From assembly GCF_001456025.1 (NCBI RefSeq), contig NZ_LMTZ01000143.1, positions 1-58,425 of the forward strand: 58,425 nucleotides of DNA, in the 5' to 3' direction. How positions within the stretch are numbered: position 1 is the first letter of the stretch; each line of letters starts with the position of its first letter. Below are positions 37,501 to 44,935 of this stretch, piece by piece. The notes beneath the pieces were generated by a model. That model was given only the letters and a program-made list of their open reading frames with translations, made no database searches and had not been told where the DNA came from. The DNA is from Mastigocoleus testarum BC008 (lineage in GTDB: Bacteria; Cyanobacteriota; Cyanobacteriia; Cyanobacteriales; Nostocaceae). The position numbers and the translations under genes are program-made.

Positions 37501-39915
37501 AGGTAAATCACCTGCAGAGCGATCCAATTCCCGCAACAAAACTTCTACAAGTTCCGGTTCAATGTTTAAACCTACCTGTTGCGCTGGTTGAGTAATTACG
37601 CGACGATAATCTTCTTCTGTTAGGTTGGGGGGAACTAATACACTGGAATTCTGTAATAATTCTGCTAATACTGAATTTTCCAAACAGGAAGTAATAAAGT
37701 CTGCTCGTAAAGTAATAACTAATTTGAAGCGATCGCTAGCATATTCAATCGCTCCTAGTAATAAATTTAAAAACTGTTCTGTTTCTGTAGGTGCAGCTAG
37801 AGAAAATAATTCTTCAAATTGGTCTATCACCAAAACTACCATTGGTTCGGGTCGATTACGCAACCAATAAACAAATCCTTCTACCCCGAGATACTGCATT
37901 CCTTCCAGCAGAAGATTGGGGGATTGAGATTTAAGCTCGCGCTCCAATACGAATCCTGCAAATGCTTGTGCTAAAGCTGTTAAAGGGTTTACACCAGGAC
38001 GCAAATATTTAATTAACCATTGCTCGCTATTGGGTATTTGTTTTCCTTGTTGCAATGCAGGAATTAAACCTGCTCTGACAACTGAAGATTTTCCGCTTCC
38101 AGATGCACCCACCACCCCCAGAAAGGCAGATCTGTTAATTTGATTAATTAATTGTTGAGTTAAAGCTTCTCTACCATAAAAATATTGATGGTCGAGTTCG
38201 GAGAAAGCATTTAACCCCATATAAGGACAAAATCCTAAATCTAAAGCAGATGGGGTTTTATTTTTATTTCCATCACTAGTTGCAGGAATAAATTCAATAA
38301 TTCCTTGGGTTCCTGTAAGCCATACTTGTAGAGGATTTTCACTACCCGCTAGTTCTAATTGCAGTTTTGCGATCGCTCCAGCAGCAGATAAACCTGTGGG
38401 TAAGGTATTTGTTAAAGTTTTGACTACGCTTCGAGCAAAGCGTTCTGGTTCTGAAACCGGAGAAACATAACCAATTAAACACTGTCCTTGCTGGGAATCC
38501 ATCTGTAAAATTTCAACCCATTCCTGCAGACATCCACGCAAATTCTGTACAGACGTTCCATCATGAATATTTTGCACAGACGCGCCATCATATATCTTTT
38601 TTAGAGACGTTGCAGAGCCTGCGGCGTCGGCGTTAAGCCTCTGCAAAGTATCTACATGGGTTTTTAAACAATCCAGAATTACAATCTGCTTACTATGACA
38701 ATCGCGCAAGATTTGCTTTAACCAGGAACACTCAAGACGAATCTTTTCTCCTAACAGCAGACATCCCCCAGCTTCATTTTTCTCAATTTTCCCCTGGAGA
38801 TACAGCAAAGTTGTATCTGTTTGTGGTGCTTGCAAATGACGCTTAATTGCGCTTCGAATTTCCGCTGGAGAGGTTTTCGCTGCTTGGAGATATTCAACCT
38901 CAAATTCCCCTTTCTTCCCAATTAACTTACTAATATCCAAAGCTGTCTGGGAAGCTGAGATTCCTTCAATAACTAAAGCAATACGTCGAGAGACATTTTC
39001 AATAAGTTTACTTTGACTTTTTCCAAAAACTAGTTCCCCAACTCCTTCTACGATTCGCTTTGGTGTTTGTAGGGTATATTCATGAAATAAATGAGTTTCA
39101 CCTTTACTTTTTTTCTGTTGATTGATCAATCGTAATTGTTGATTTTTCTTATCTATATATTGCAGCGTTTTGTGGTATACATATCGATACAAACTATCTG
39201 CACAAATCAGACCCTGGGAATCAGCAGCTTCACCCTGCAAACCTTGCATTAAGTAGTAAGTGAATACTCCATGACCTAATTCACTAAATTCCCAAGATTG
39301 TTGATTTGTATCGCAGGAAAGTAATGCATAAAATCCTTTACTACGAGCGGCTTGTTGTTGTAATACCTCTACTAGTGTTCGTGTGGGATTAATTAGGGTT
39401 TCAGTTGTTGCTCCCCTCAGTGTCATTCCACCACTATGACAAGCATCAAGCCACACTAATTGATTTTGAGCTGCACAATTTGCTAATAAATGTAAAAGTT
39501 CTTTTATGCCAAAAGCCGTATCTACTAGGTTTGATTTTTGGGTTTGTGACAAACATAAAAATGCTTGTTGAGTTGAGGATTCTACTACACCATGTCCTGA
39601 AAAGTAAAATAGAACGGTATCTGTTGATTTAGCTTGTTGAGAAATGATTTTGATTGACTTACGCACATTTTCTAAACAAGGACCGTGGGGTGCTAAATCG
39701 TGATAAATCTTTATCTCTTTATGATTAAATTCTCCTGTAAGATTTGTAAGGGAATTTGCTAAACCCTGACAATCTATTGCTGGGTAATTAAGGTTGGGTA
39801 GTTGCTCATCCTGATAGTTATTTACTCCCACTAGTAACAGCCAAAGTGTACCTCGGTTATTTGATGAGGTAGAGTTAATAGTAGAAGAACTTGTTGCTAT
39901 ACCTAATGGTGACAT
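34501..39915 (-). CDS. caspase-nSTAND-TM-WD40 protein, copy 2
   Basis: 1804 residues, a paralogue of the protein at 28104-33365; both begin MSPLGIATSSST. Caspase dyad intact: His108 in FYFSGHG and Cys159 in WLDACHSG. P-loop GASGSGKS near residue 607, Walker B VVLVIDQFEELF near 693, membrane helix near residues 1065-1085, fourteen WD40 repeats over about residues 1155-1758, and a tail with two cysteines (RSCGLLKNYL, then VC). Two repeat-derived insertions are read in frame. One is near residues 425-460, made of palindrome fragments. The other is near residue 950, with the 28-bp palindrome. As with copy 1, likely a membrane-bound, NTP-regulated death or immune protease; no substrate known. The gene pair probably arose by duplication. 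Confidence 0.93.
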   Translation of the reverse strand: MSPLGIATSSSTINSTSSNNRGTLWLLLVGVNNYQDEQLPNLNYPAIDCQGLANSLTNLTGEFNHKEIKIYHDLAPHGPCLENVRKSIKIISQQAKSTDTVLFYFSGHGVVESSTQQAFLCLSQTQKSNLVDTAFGIKELLHLLANCAAQNQLVWLDACHSGGMTLRGATTETLINPTRTLVEVLQQQAARSKGFYALLSCDTNQQSWEFSELGHGVFTYYLMQGLQGEAADSQGLICADSLYRYVYHKTLQYIDKKNQQLRLINQQKKSKGETHLFHEYTLQTPKRIVEGVGELVFGKSQSKLIENVSRRIALVIEGISASQTALDISKLIGKKGEFEVEYLQAAKTSPAEIRSAIKRHLQAPQTDTTLLYLQGKIEKNEAGGCLLLGEKIRLECSWLKQILRDCHSKQIVILDCLKTHVDTLQRLNADAAGSATSLKKIYDGASVQNIHDGTSVQNLRGCLQEWVEILQMDSQQGQCLIGYVSPVSEPERFARSVVKTLTNTLPTGLSAAGAIAKLQLELAGSENPLQVWLTGTQGIIEFIPATSDGNKNKTPSALDLGFCPYMGLNAFSELDHQYFYGREALTQQLINQINRSAFLGVVGASGSGKSSVVRAGLIPALQQGKQIPNSEQWLIKYLRPGVNPLTALAQAFAGFVLERELKSQSPNLLLEGMQYLGVEGFVYWLRNRPEPMVVLVIDQFEELFSLAAPTETEQFLNLLLGAIEYASDRFKLVITLRADFITSCLENSVLAELLQNSSVLVPPNLTEEDYRRVITQPAQQVGLNIEPELVEVLLRELDRSAGDLPLLEFVLEQLWQNRVNGKLTLQAYQKKLGGIQGALERSCQGVYDRLEPQAKECAQWIFLSLTQLGEGTEDTRRRVFKSELIVEKYPAALVETTLKALTDAKLIVVNLEEDQNTLGASRGSNLEAQNIKQNNIKQNNKGTHHNLNVETFHGTSLRDMKQEITVEVAHEILIRHWSTLRWWLEENRSRLRSQRQIEQAAHLWKDNNKQDDFLLQGVRLAEAEDIYIKYTSELSLDVQRFIEACLEERKRLQQQAKNRLKKARRVAIGMTILGITACGFAGLTYWTSRKAQLREVEALNFSSQANLMSNQQLEALITSVKAGERLKKIIAVPKNIRTKTENTLQQALSIQERNRFEGHTDTITNVTYSPDNQIIASASDDGTVKLWSADGGLLKTLEGHEDAVNSVSFSPDGKTIATASFDKTVKLWRTSDGKNIRTLKGHSAEVWSLVWFPTGDKIASSGAGQDPTIRIWRVSDGSLLDILKGHDNRINSLALSADGKILASASKDKTIKLWQISDASLLRSLEHKAEVYSVAFSPKNQVLASGSADKTIKLWGEDGTLLETTSGAHRAAVLSVKFSVDGKTLASSSIDGTIKLWNPENGNLSLVETFKGHNNGVYSVALNRDNQTLVSAGADKTLRIWHRQNNLLKTLRGHGGAIYSVKFHPQGNLIASAGEDNDIKVWNLPKGNLHKTLPGYSNSSRFGHFFGVYTMSFSPDGEVLASAGGDKTVKLWQTREGYGIKNLEGHRHQVNSLSFSPDGKIFASASADKTVKIWNTDKLSLLDIIKRHEDEVLGITFSPNRNIFATASRDKTIKIWQINVPTIGLQEEKLPQKLEVVLLRTLKGHKSAVNAVSFSPDGKILASASLDQTIKLWEVEKGSLLETLRGHTNSIFSVTFSPDSKLIASASNDRTIGIWNPQGRKLKTITGHEISIYDVSFSPDSKTIASSGSNGEVRIWSLDSKQLQTLDLDRLLVRSCGLLKNYLKTNSELKDEKGVCSDIPKVKK
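37044..37071. repeat. perfect 28-bp palindrome inside caspase copy 2
   Basis: GTAGAGACGTTCCA followed by its exact inverse complement. It is read in frame as NVETFHGTSLRD, at the position homologous to the palindrome in copy 1, directly before MKQEITVEVAHE. Confidence 0.9.
38603..38655. repeat. palindrome with a second element inserted at its centre
   Basis: AGAGACGTTGCA (38603-38614) and TGCAAAGTATCTAC (38642-38655) are the two arms of the GTAGAGACGT palindrome, the right arm slightly decayed. Between them sit exactly 27 bases (38615-38641) that begin GAGCCTGCGGCG and end AAGCCTC, like the intergenic GAGCCTGCGGCGACGGC module at 44729 and 49500. Fragmentary arms (CAGACGTTCCATCATG and CAGACGCGCCATCATA) precede it from about 38549. 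The whole stretch is read in frame within the caspase gene. Confidence 0.75.
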
Positions 39916-39983
39916 TTAATTTGAATTGTGCAGCCTGGTTTTTATGTTTTGCCGGATACTTTTTATCTAAGACGTAGATTTAT

Positions 39984-40078
39984 AAATTAAGAGCTAGGAA
40001 CTAAATTAAGAGCTAGGAACTAAATTAAGAGCTAGGAACTAAATTAAGAGCTAGGAACTAAATTAAGAGCTAGGAACT
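39984..40078. repeat. five 19-bp tandem repeats upstream of caspase copy 2
   Basis: Five identical, uninterrupted copies of AAATTAAGAGCTAGGAACT. They begin 68 bases upstream of the caspase copy 2 start codon. There are no spacers, so this is not a CRISPR array. Placement suggests an effect on transcription, but no motif ties it to a known regulator. Confidence 0.9.
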
Positions 40079-40813
40079 AAATGTTGATAATTTTTACGGA
40101 TTTTCCTGGGAAATCATAGGATTTGCTTTTTCTTTTTATATTACAGCAATATTTTTTATCTGGTAATATAATATATTGTTGCGTTAATAATACATGTTAA
40201 ACAATACATGCTGAACAATATTGCAGTTTTGGATTATGAGTATTGGTGAGATAACTTAGAATGGAAGAAAATAAAATTGATATTTTATGGACTTTGTATT
40301 TCATTTTTATGAAATCATATAGCTCAAACTATAGATATAAAAATAGGACTTATGCAACCGGTATATTCTAGAGTTTGTAGTCAGGGATTTTTCCCGCTCA
40401 TTAGGGTACTAAAGTACCTACTAAAAGCTCAAATTTAGTCTTTTATTGTGACAATTGCATAAGTCCTGTTTTTTGACATGGGAGCTTTTAATTGAACTTT
40501 TATTTAATTATCTTGACAATTTAAACTTCCAATAGTTCTTTGTCATTGTTAGCCATTGCTATATAATTCGGGTCGTAAAAATCTTTCTAGCTTTTCCTGT
40601 CAAGAAAAGAAGAAAAGAGGTTTTTTTGATGTCAGGAATGGAGCTAAAAAAGATTGATGACGTTGAATATTACTAGAGTTATCCATCGTTATCACTGCGG
40701 GAGTAGATTTTTTTTGCGAACCGAAACATATGTATAGCTGCTTGTAGTAAAGTTTGGAACAAAGATTCTTATTGATTCTTGCTATTGTTCTTTAGATCGG
40801 CTTGCGTATTTTT
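40079..40813. other. divergent spacer before the sigma-like gene
   Basis: AT-rich. It contains a short CTTTTC...GAAAAG stem near 40591 and a 15-codon frame at 40629-40676 (MSGMELKKIDDVEYY) with a weak ribosome-binding site. I cannot support a gene here. It presumably contains the promoter of the sigma-like gene. Confidence 0.45.
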
Positions 40814-42067
40814 ATGCATCCTAGAAACAGTATTGTTAAAATTTTTTCTACTTTCTTACAATTTGATGCTGATTCTTTTAGCGGTTGGGCAACTGATGCT
40901 AGACTGCGTCGAAGTATACAAAATTGTATCGATAAAAATTCTCAGATTATAAATAGAAGTGACGAATTAGCCGAACAAGAAAATTTTTGGGCGAACTATT
41001 GGTATAAAATTTGGCTGAAAAAATCTGCAAGATTAGCACAATCCCATCTGAGTGCGTATTTACAAGAAACTTGTTACTGGATTGCTCATAAAACGGTTCA
41101 AAGTTTTGCTAGTAACCAATATAAACTTTCAGATTGCTTTCAAGTTGCGATCGCGAGTATTGATAAAGTGCTCAAGGGGTTTAATCCCGAGCGAAGTTCT
41201 GGTTTTAAAGCTTATGCGAAAGCGATTTTTAGTAGTGCGATTCGCGATACCCTACGTCAACGTCACGAAGTTGATATATGTTCTACTTGGGGATTACTGC
41301 GTAAAGTTAGTCAAAAACGTTTATCAGAGTCTTTAATCAATTCTGGTTTGTCACCAGAGGTAGTTAATAATTATATTATTGCTTGGAATAGTTTTAAAAA
41401 GTTATATGTTCCCCAACCGGGTAAACCTACCCGTCAGTTACAAAAACCAGATCCAGAAACTTTGAAAGCGATCGCTGAGAATTACAATTTACAGGTTCAA
41501 TCTTTACAGGTTCAATCTTTACAGGTTCAATCTTTACAGACTCAAGCTTCACAGATCCAATCTCAGATCGACCCCCAAACTCTGGAAAATTGGTTGTTAA
41601 GGTCTGCTGTATCAGTTCGTAACTATCTTTATCCCAACATAACTTCCGCTAATACACCTACCGGTGAAGGAGATACAACTGAATACCTGGACTATATTCG
41701 AGATGAAAAGGATTCATTCATCAGTCAGATGATTGATAAAGAAGAAGAAGAAAACCGTAAATCTCAACAATCGGAAGTTAGTGGGGTTTTAAAAGCTGCT
41801 ATTGAAAGTTTAAATCAGCAAACACAAGAAATATTAGTACTGTATTATTCCCAAGGATTAACCCAACAGCAAATTGCTCAAGAATTGCAAATTAAACAAT
41901 ACACTATCTCTCGCCGACTAACAAAAGCAAAGGAGGTATTAATACGTTCTTTAAGTCAATGGAGTCAAGAAAATTTGCATATTTCCGTTAATTCAGATCT
42001 ATTGAAGACTAACAGTACAGTAATTGAGGAGTGGTTAGAACAACATTATCAGCAATCTCGTAATTAA
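40814..42067 (+). CDS. sigma-70 family-like protein with a repeat-extended linker
   Basis: 417 residues from the ATG at 40814 (MHPRNSIVKIF); a TTG four codons earlier is less likely. A sigma region 2-like part covers about residues 75-170 (LSDCFQVAIASIDKVLKGFN, PERSSGFKAYAKAIF, then AIRDTLRQR). Region 4, the -35 binding helix-turn-helix, is clear near residues 330-378 (LNQQTQEILVLYYSQGLTQQ, QIAQELQIKQYTISRRL). A linker of about 110 residues between them includes a repeat of LQVQS units encoded by a 15-bp tandem repeat (41489-41548). This is not a housekeeping sigma; it may be an alternative factor or a sigma-derived regulator. It is followed by DUF1822 and DUF4870 genes on the same strand. 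DUF1822 genes often sit beside such sigma-like genes in cyanobacteria, as I recall it. Confidence 0.78.
   Translation: MHPRNSIVKIFSTFLQFDADSFSGWATDARLRRSIQNCIDKNSQIINRSDELAEQENFWANYWYKIWLKKSARLAQSHLSAYLQETCYWIAHKTVQSFASNQYKLSDCFQVAIASIDKVLKGFNPERSSGFKAYAKAIFSSAIRDTLRQRHEVDICSTWGLLRKVSQKRLSESLINSGLSPEVVNNYIIAWNSFKKLYVPQPGKPTRQLQKPDPETLKAIAENYNLQVQSLQVQSLQVQSLQTQASQIQSQIDPQTLENWLLRSAVSVRNYLYPNITSANTPTGEGDTTEYLDYIRDEKDSFISQMIDKEEEENRKSQQSEVSGVLKAAIESLNQQTQEILVLYYSQGLTQQQIAQELQIKQYTISRRLTKAKEVLIRSLSQWSQENLHISVNSDLLKTNSTVIEEWLEQHYQQSRN
41489..41548 (+). repeat. 15-bp tandem repeat in the sigma-like gene
   Basis: Three perfect copies of TTACAGGTTCAATCT and one degenerate copy (TTACAGACTCAAGCT), encoding LQVQS three times and LQTQA. 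It lengthens the linker between sigma regions. Confidence 0.9.
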
Positions 42068-42566
42068 ATACTTATGGGAAAATTTGCATTGAAAAAAAAT
42101 TGGGAAAATCTTGAAGAGATAATTGGAAACAATTATTTGAGAGAGGTATTCTGACTGACTAAGTTTCACTCGAAATTTTCCCTAAAATTCGGTTAAATCA
42201 AACATTTGGTTAAAATATTTTGTTAAAACATTCAACTAATATGTAGTGATGAATTTTCCCTAATATTTAGGAATCTTTCGCTGATTTTGCGATAACCATG
42301 CCTGTCTACGTTGCGCTTTGCTTAACTTTATACTTTTTGTTTTGTATGTTGTATGTGCATGAGTGATTATAGTCACATTATGCAAGGTAACATAAATTAA
42401 ACTGGATTCCTATATGTCTAAAGTTCAGTTAAATGTGGATTTTAGAGAATTTAGATCGATTTTATATCAGCTTTATATCAGCAAAAAAATAAACATTTTC
42501 TGCTGGGGAAAAAATTTCCCTTGCGCATACTGAATAAGGGTTAAAACATCCCCGGGAGTACTAAAA
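42068..42566. other. intergenic spacer
   Basis: AT-rich; I find no gene, repeat family member or terminator hairpin. The gap of about 500 bases makes a single sigma-DUF1822 transcript possible but unproven. Confidence 0.5.
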
Positions 42567-43745
42567 ATGATTACTAACTTAAATTTATTTAATTTTGCTC
42601 GCACGACGGAATTGATACTAGAAATACCGGAAAAGGTTAAAAATCCTGCAGATTTTACGAGTGGATTTTTTTCCAATCCTAATTCATGTTATCAAGCCTA
42701 TATCAATAAGCTTTGCCTTGCAGCTGTATTACCTTGGATTCGGGAGGATATCAGCGTAAATGCAAAACCTTGTCCAAATACCAAAGCTTTGTCTAGTTTT
42801 TGGGAGGTGGTAAATGGAAGTGCGGTCGATCTATTGGACGGAACCAAGTTAATATTAGTTCCCACGGAAGCGATAGATTCTGAAGAAATACGCGTACCCC
42901 AAGAATGGATTGATATTCCTTCCTGGGTTGGGGATTATTATTTGGGTATCCAAGTTGAACCTGAAGCTAATTATGTCAGGGTTTGGGGCTATTGTACCCA
43001 TGCTCAACTTAAAGATTGTGGTACTTACGATCCCAGCAGTCGTACTTATGCTGTAGATGATAAACAAATCATTGATGATATTAGTGCTTTGGCTACAGCT
43101 ATAGAATTTTGTAGTGAGGAAAATACCCGTACAACGGTTGCTCCCGTACCTCATATGTCCGTACAACACGCACAAAATCTGATTGAGCGGTTGGGAGATT
43201 CTCAAATAATTGAACCCAGATTAGAAGTTCCATTTTCCATTTGGTCGGGATTAGTGGAACATGGTGGGTGGAGAAAAAGCTTGTACCATAGGCGTTTGGG
43301 CTGTCCCGAACCATACAGTGTTATGCGATGGTTGCAGGAGGGAATGTCTCAATTTGTGGAACAAATTGGTTGGCAAAGTTTTAATCTGGAACTAAGTGCA
43401 GCAACTGCGAGAAATATTGAAGAAACACCCGTACAAGTAGCATTTTCTCGTCAGTTAATAATTGCTGGTCAATCCTATGAATTGTGTGTGACCCCGAAAG
43501 GTGAATATACGGAAAATATCTGGCGTTTTGAGCTTCGTAATAATAACGTTGGTGCAGTAATTCCTGGTGGTTTTAAGTTAAGGTTACTCAGCGAAGATTT
43601 ACAACCGTTTCCTAATAATGAAGATATCGCAACTACTGCTGTGGAACAATTATTTGTGGAAGTTGCTTTGGAAACCGGTGAAGGTATTGTGTGGGAAATT
43701 GAACCTTTACCTGAAAATTACGATTGCGAAATCCTGCGATTTTAA
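42567..43745 (+). CDS. DUF1822 family protein
   Basis: 392-residue soluble protein of the cyanobacterial DUF1822 family, function unknown. Family-like segments are WIDIPSWVGDYYLGIQVEPE near residue 112, YVRVWGYCTHAQLKD near residue 132, and a C-terminal beta-rich half ending GIVWEIEPLPENYDC. No catalytic motif is apparent. Start: ATG at 42567 (MITNLNLFNF), preceded by GGGAG. DUF1822 genes tend to lie beside sigma-like and CHAT or caspase genes; that is the case here. That association is from memory, not from a search. Confidence 0.8.
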   Translation: MITNLNLFNFARTTELILEIPEKVKNPADFTSGFFSNPNSCYQAYINKLCLAAVLPWIREDISVNAKPCPNTKALSSFWEVVNGSAVDLLDGTKLILVPTEAIDSEEIRVPQEWIDIPSWVGDYYLGIQVEPEANYVRVWGYCTHAQLKDCGTYDPSSRTYAVDDKQIIDDISALATAIEFCSEENTRTTVAPVPHMSVQHAQNLIERLGDSQIIEPRLEVPFSIWSGLVEHGGWRKSLYHRRLGCPEPYSVMRWLQEGMSQFVEQIGWQSFNLELSAATARNIEETPVQVAFSRQLIIAGQSYELCVTPKGEYTENIWRFELRNNNVGAVIPGGFKLRLLSEDLQPFPNNEDIATTAVEQLFVEVALETGEGIVWEIEPLPENYDCEILRF

Positions 43746-44170
43746 CTTCAATTTCTATTTTCAGTTAGACTCTCAATGCTAAACCAATTTCAAAAAAATA
43801 ATGCTACATGTGAGTTCTCTGTTTCCTGTTTTCTGCTCCCTGTTCTCTTTTATCGCGCTACGAAGGCACCTTGGGACATATATTAACCCGCTTAAGCCAT
43901 ATACACTAGGCTTTTTACTTTTAATTTTTTACTCGCGCGTAGCGCTATATATCGCAGCAATCTTAAAATAAATTGGTATTAATTAAAATTTCAATGTTAA
44001 TTAAATTCTTGCTTTGAATTAAATATTTACTTGAAATTAAATATTTATCTAGAGTTTAATTCTCCCATTGATATGAATTTTTACTTTATATTTGGATTTG
44101 TATGTTTGGCTTTGATATATATATTTCGGTGGATACTTTTCTTATGCATCCACCTTAAGCTTAGGAAGCC
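43746..44170. other. intergenic spacer
   Basis: AT-rich with no supported gene. It ends in an AGCTTAGGAAGCC ribosome-binding-like segment before the DUF4870 gene. Confidence 0.5.
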
Positions 44171-44635
44171 ATGAAACAAACGAGTCAACAACAAATGCGT
44201 GTATGGGGGATGTCATGTCATCTCTCGGCTGTAGGTGCATGGGTATTGATTATTTATTTGGTAATTATAGGTATTCCGTTATTTCTACCACTAAATATTA
44301 TTGCCCCTTTAATTGTTTGGAAATATAAAAGAGCGCAATATCCTTGGATTGATTTTCAAGGTAAGGAATCGATAAATTTCCAAATGTCTTTGACTTTATA
44401 TACTTTAATTTTTATTATTATTTCTTTGTGTATAGTTTTTATAACTGGTGGGTTAGCATTAATTAGTAATTCTATTATTTTATTAAAATTAGTACTAGAT
44501 AGTTTATTAACGGGTTTATTTTTGTTAACTTTATTTGCTTTATTACTACAATTATTTGTCGTCAATTTTGCGGCGATGAAAGCTTATAAGGGGGAACATT
44601 ATCGTTATCCTTTTACGATTAGGTTTTTGAGGTGA
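44171..44635 (+). CDS. DUF4870 (Tic20-like) membrane protein
   Basis: 154 residues with four hydrophobic helices. Landmarks of DUF4870 are the WGMSCHLSAVGAW start, NIIAPLIVWKYKRAQYPWID near residue 45, and GKESINFQMSLTLYT near residue 66, followed by the C-terminal AMKAYKGEHYRYPFTIRFLR. The family is found in bacterial membranes and resembles Tic20; its function is unknown. The gene is extremely AT-rich. It converges with the CHAT-STAND gene, 300 bases away across a repeat. Confidence 0.88.
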   Translation: MKQTSQQQMRVWGMSCHLSAVGAWVLIIYLVIIGIPLFLPLNIIAPLIVWKYKRAQYPWIDFQGKESINFQMSLTLYTLIFIIISLCIVFITGGLALISNSIILLKLVLDSLLTGLFLLTLFALLLQLFVVNFAAMKAYKGEHYRYPFTIRFLR

Positions 44636-44935
44636 GGGTTGGGGATTGGCGATTGGGCATTGGGCATGGGGGATGGGGCATTGGTAAATTCTTACTTTTG
44701 ACTTATGTCCTACGGACACGCTATAGCTAGAGCCTGCGGCGACGGCGGAGCCTCTAGCTGCGCTACCTACGGAGCCGCTACCTTACGGATCCGCTAATGA
44801 CTTTTTACTGGCTTGTTCCTTGTCTCCGGCAAGGAACACAGTATTGGAGGCTCCGCCTCCGGTATAATTAAGAAGCGGAGGCTCTTGTTACCGGTTCCTA
44901 GGCTGAGCCTTGGAACAAAGTACACCCCTTACTCC
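44636..44935. repeat. mosaic repeat region
   Basis: GGGCATTGGGCATGGGGGAT-type heptamers (44650-44685) lead into CTAGAGCCTGCGGCGACGGC, GGAGCCTCTAG and GTAGGTAGCGCAGC-type modules in reverse order (44706-44790). A GTTCCTTGTCTCCGGCAAGGAACAC hairpin follows near 44815, then GGAGGCTCCGCCTCC. It separates two convergent genes. Confidence 0.75.

Noticed and set aside
39984..40078. Tandem array considered as a CRISPR
   Set aside because: The 19-bp units abut without spacers and no cas genes are in the window.
40629..40676. 15-codon frame MSGMELKKIDDVEYY upstream of the sigma-like gene
   Set aside because: Too short, weak ribosome-binding site, no other support.
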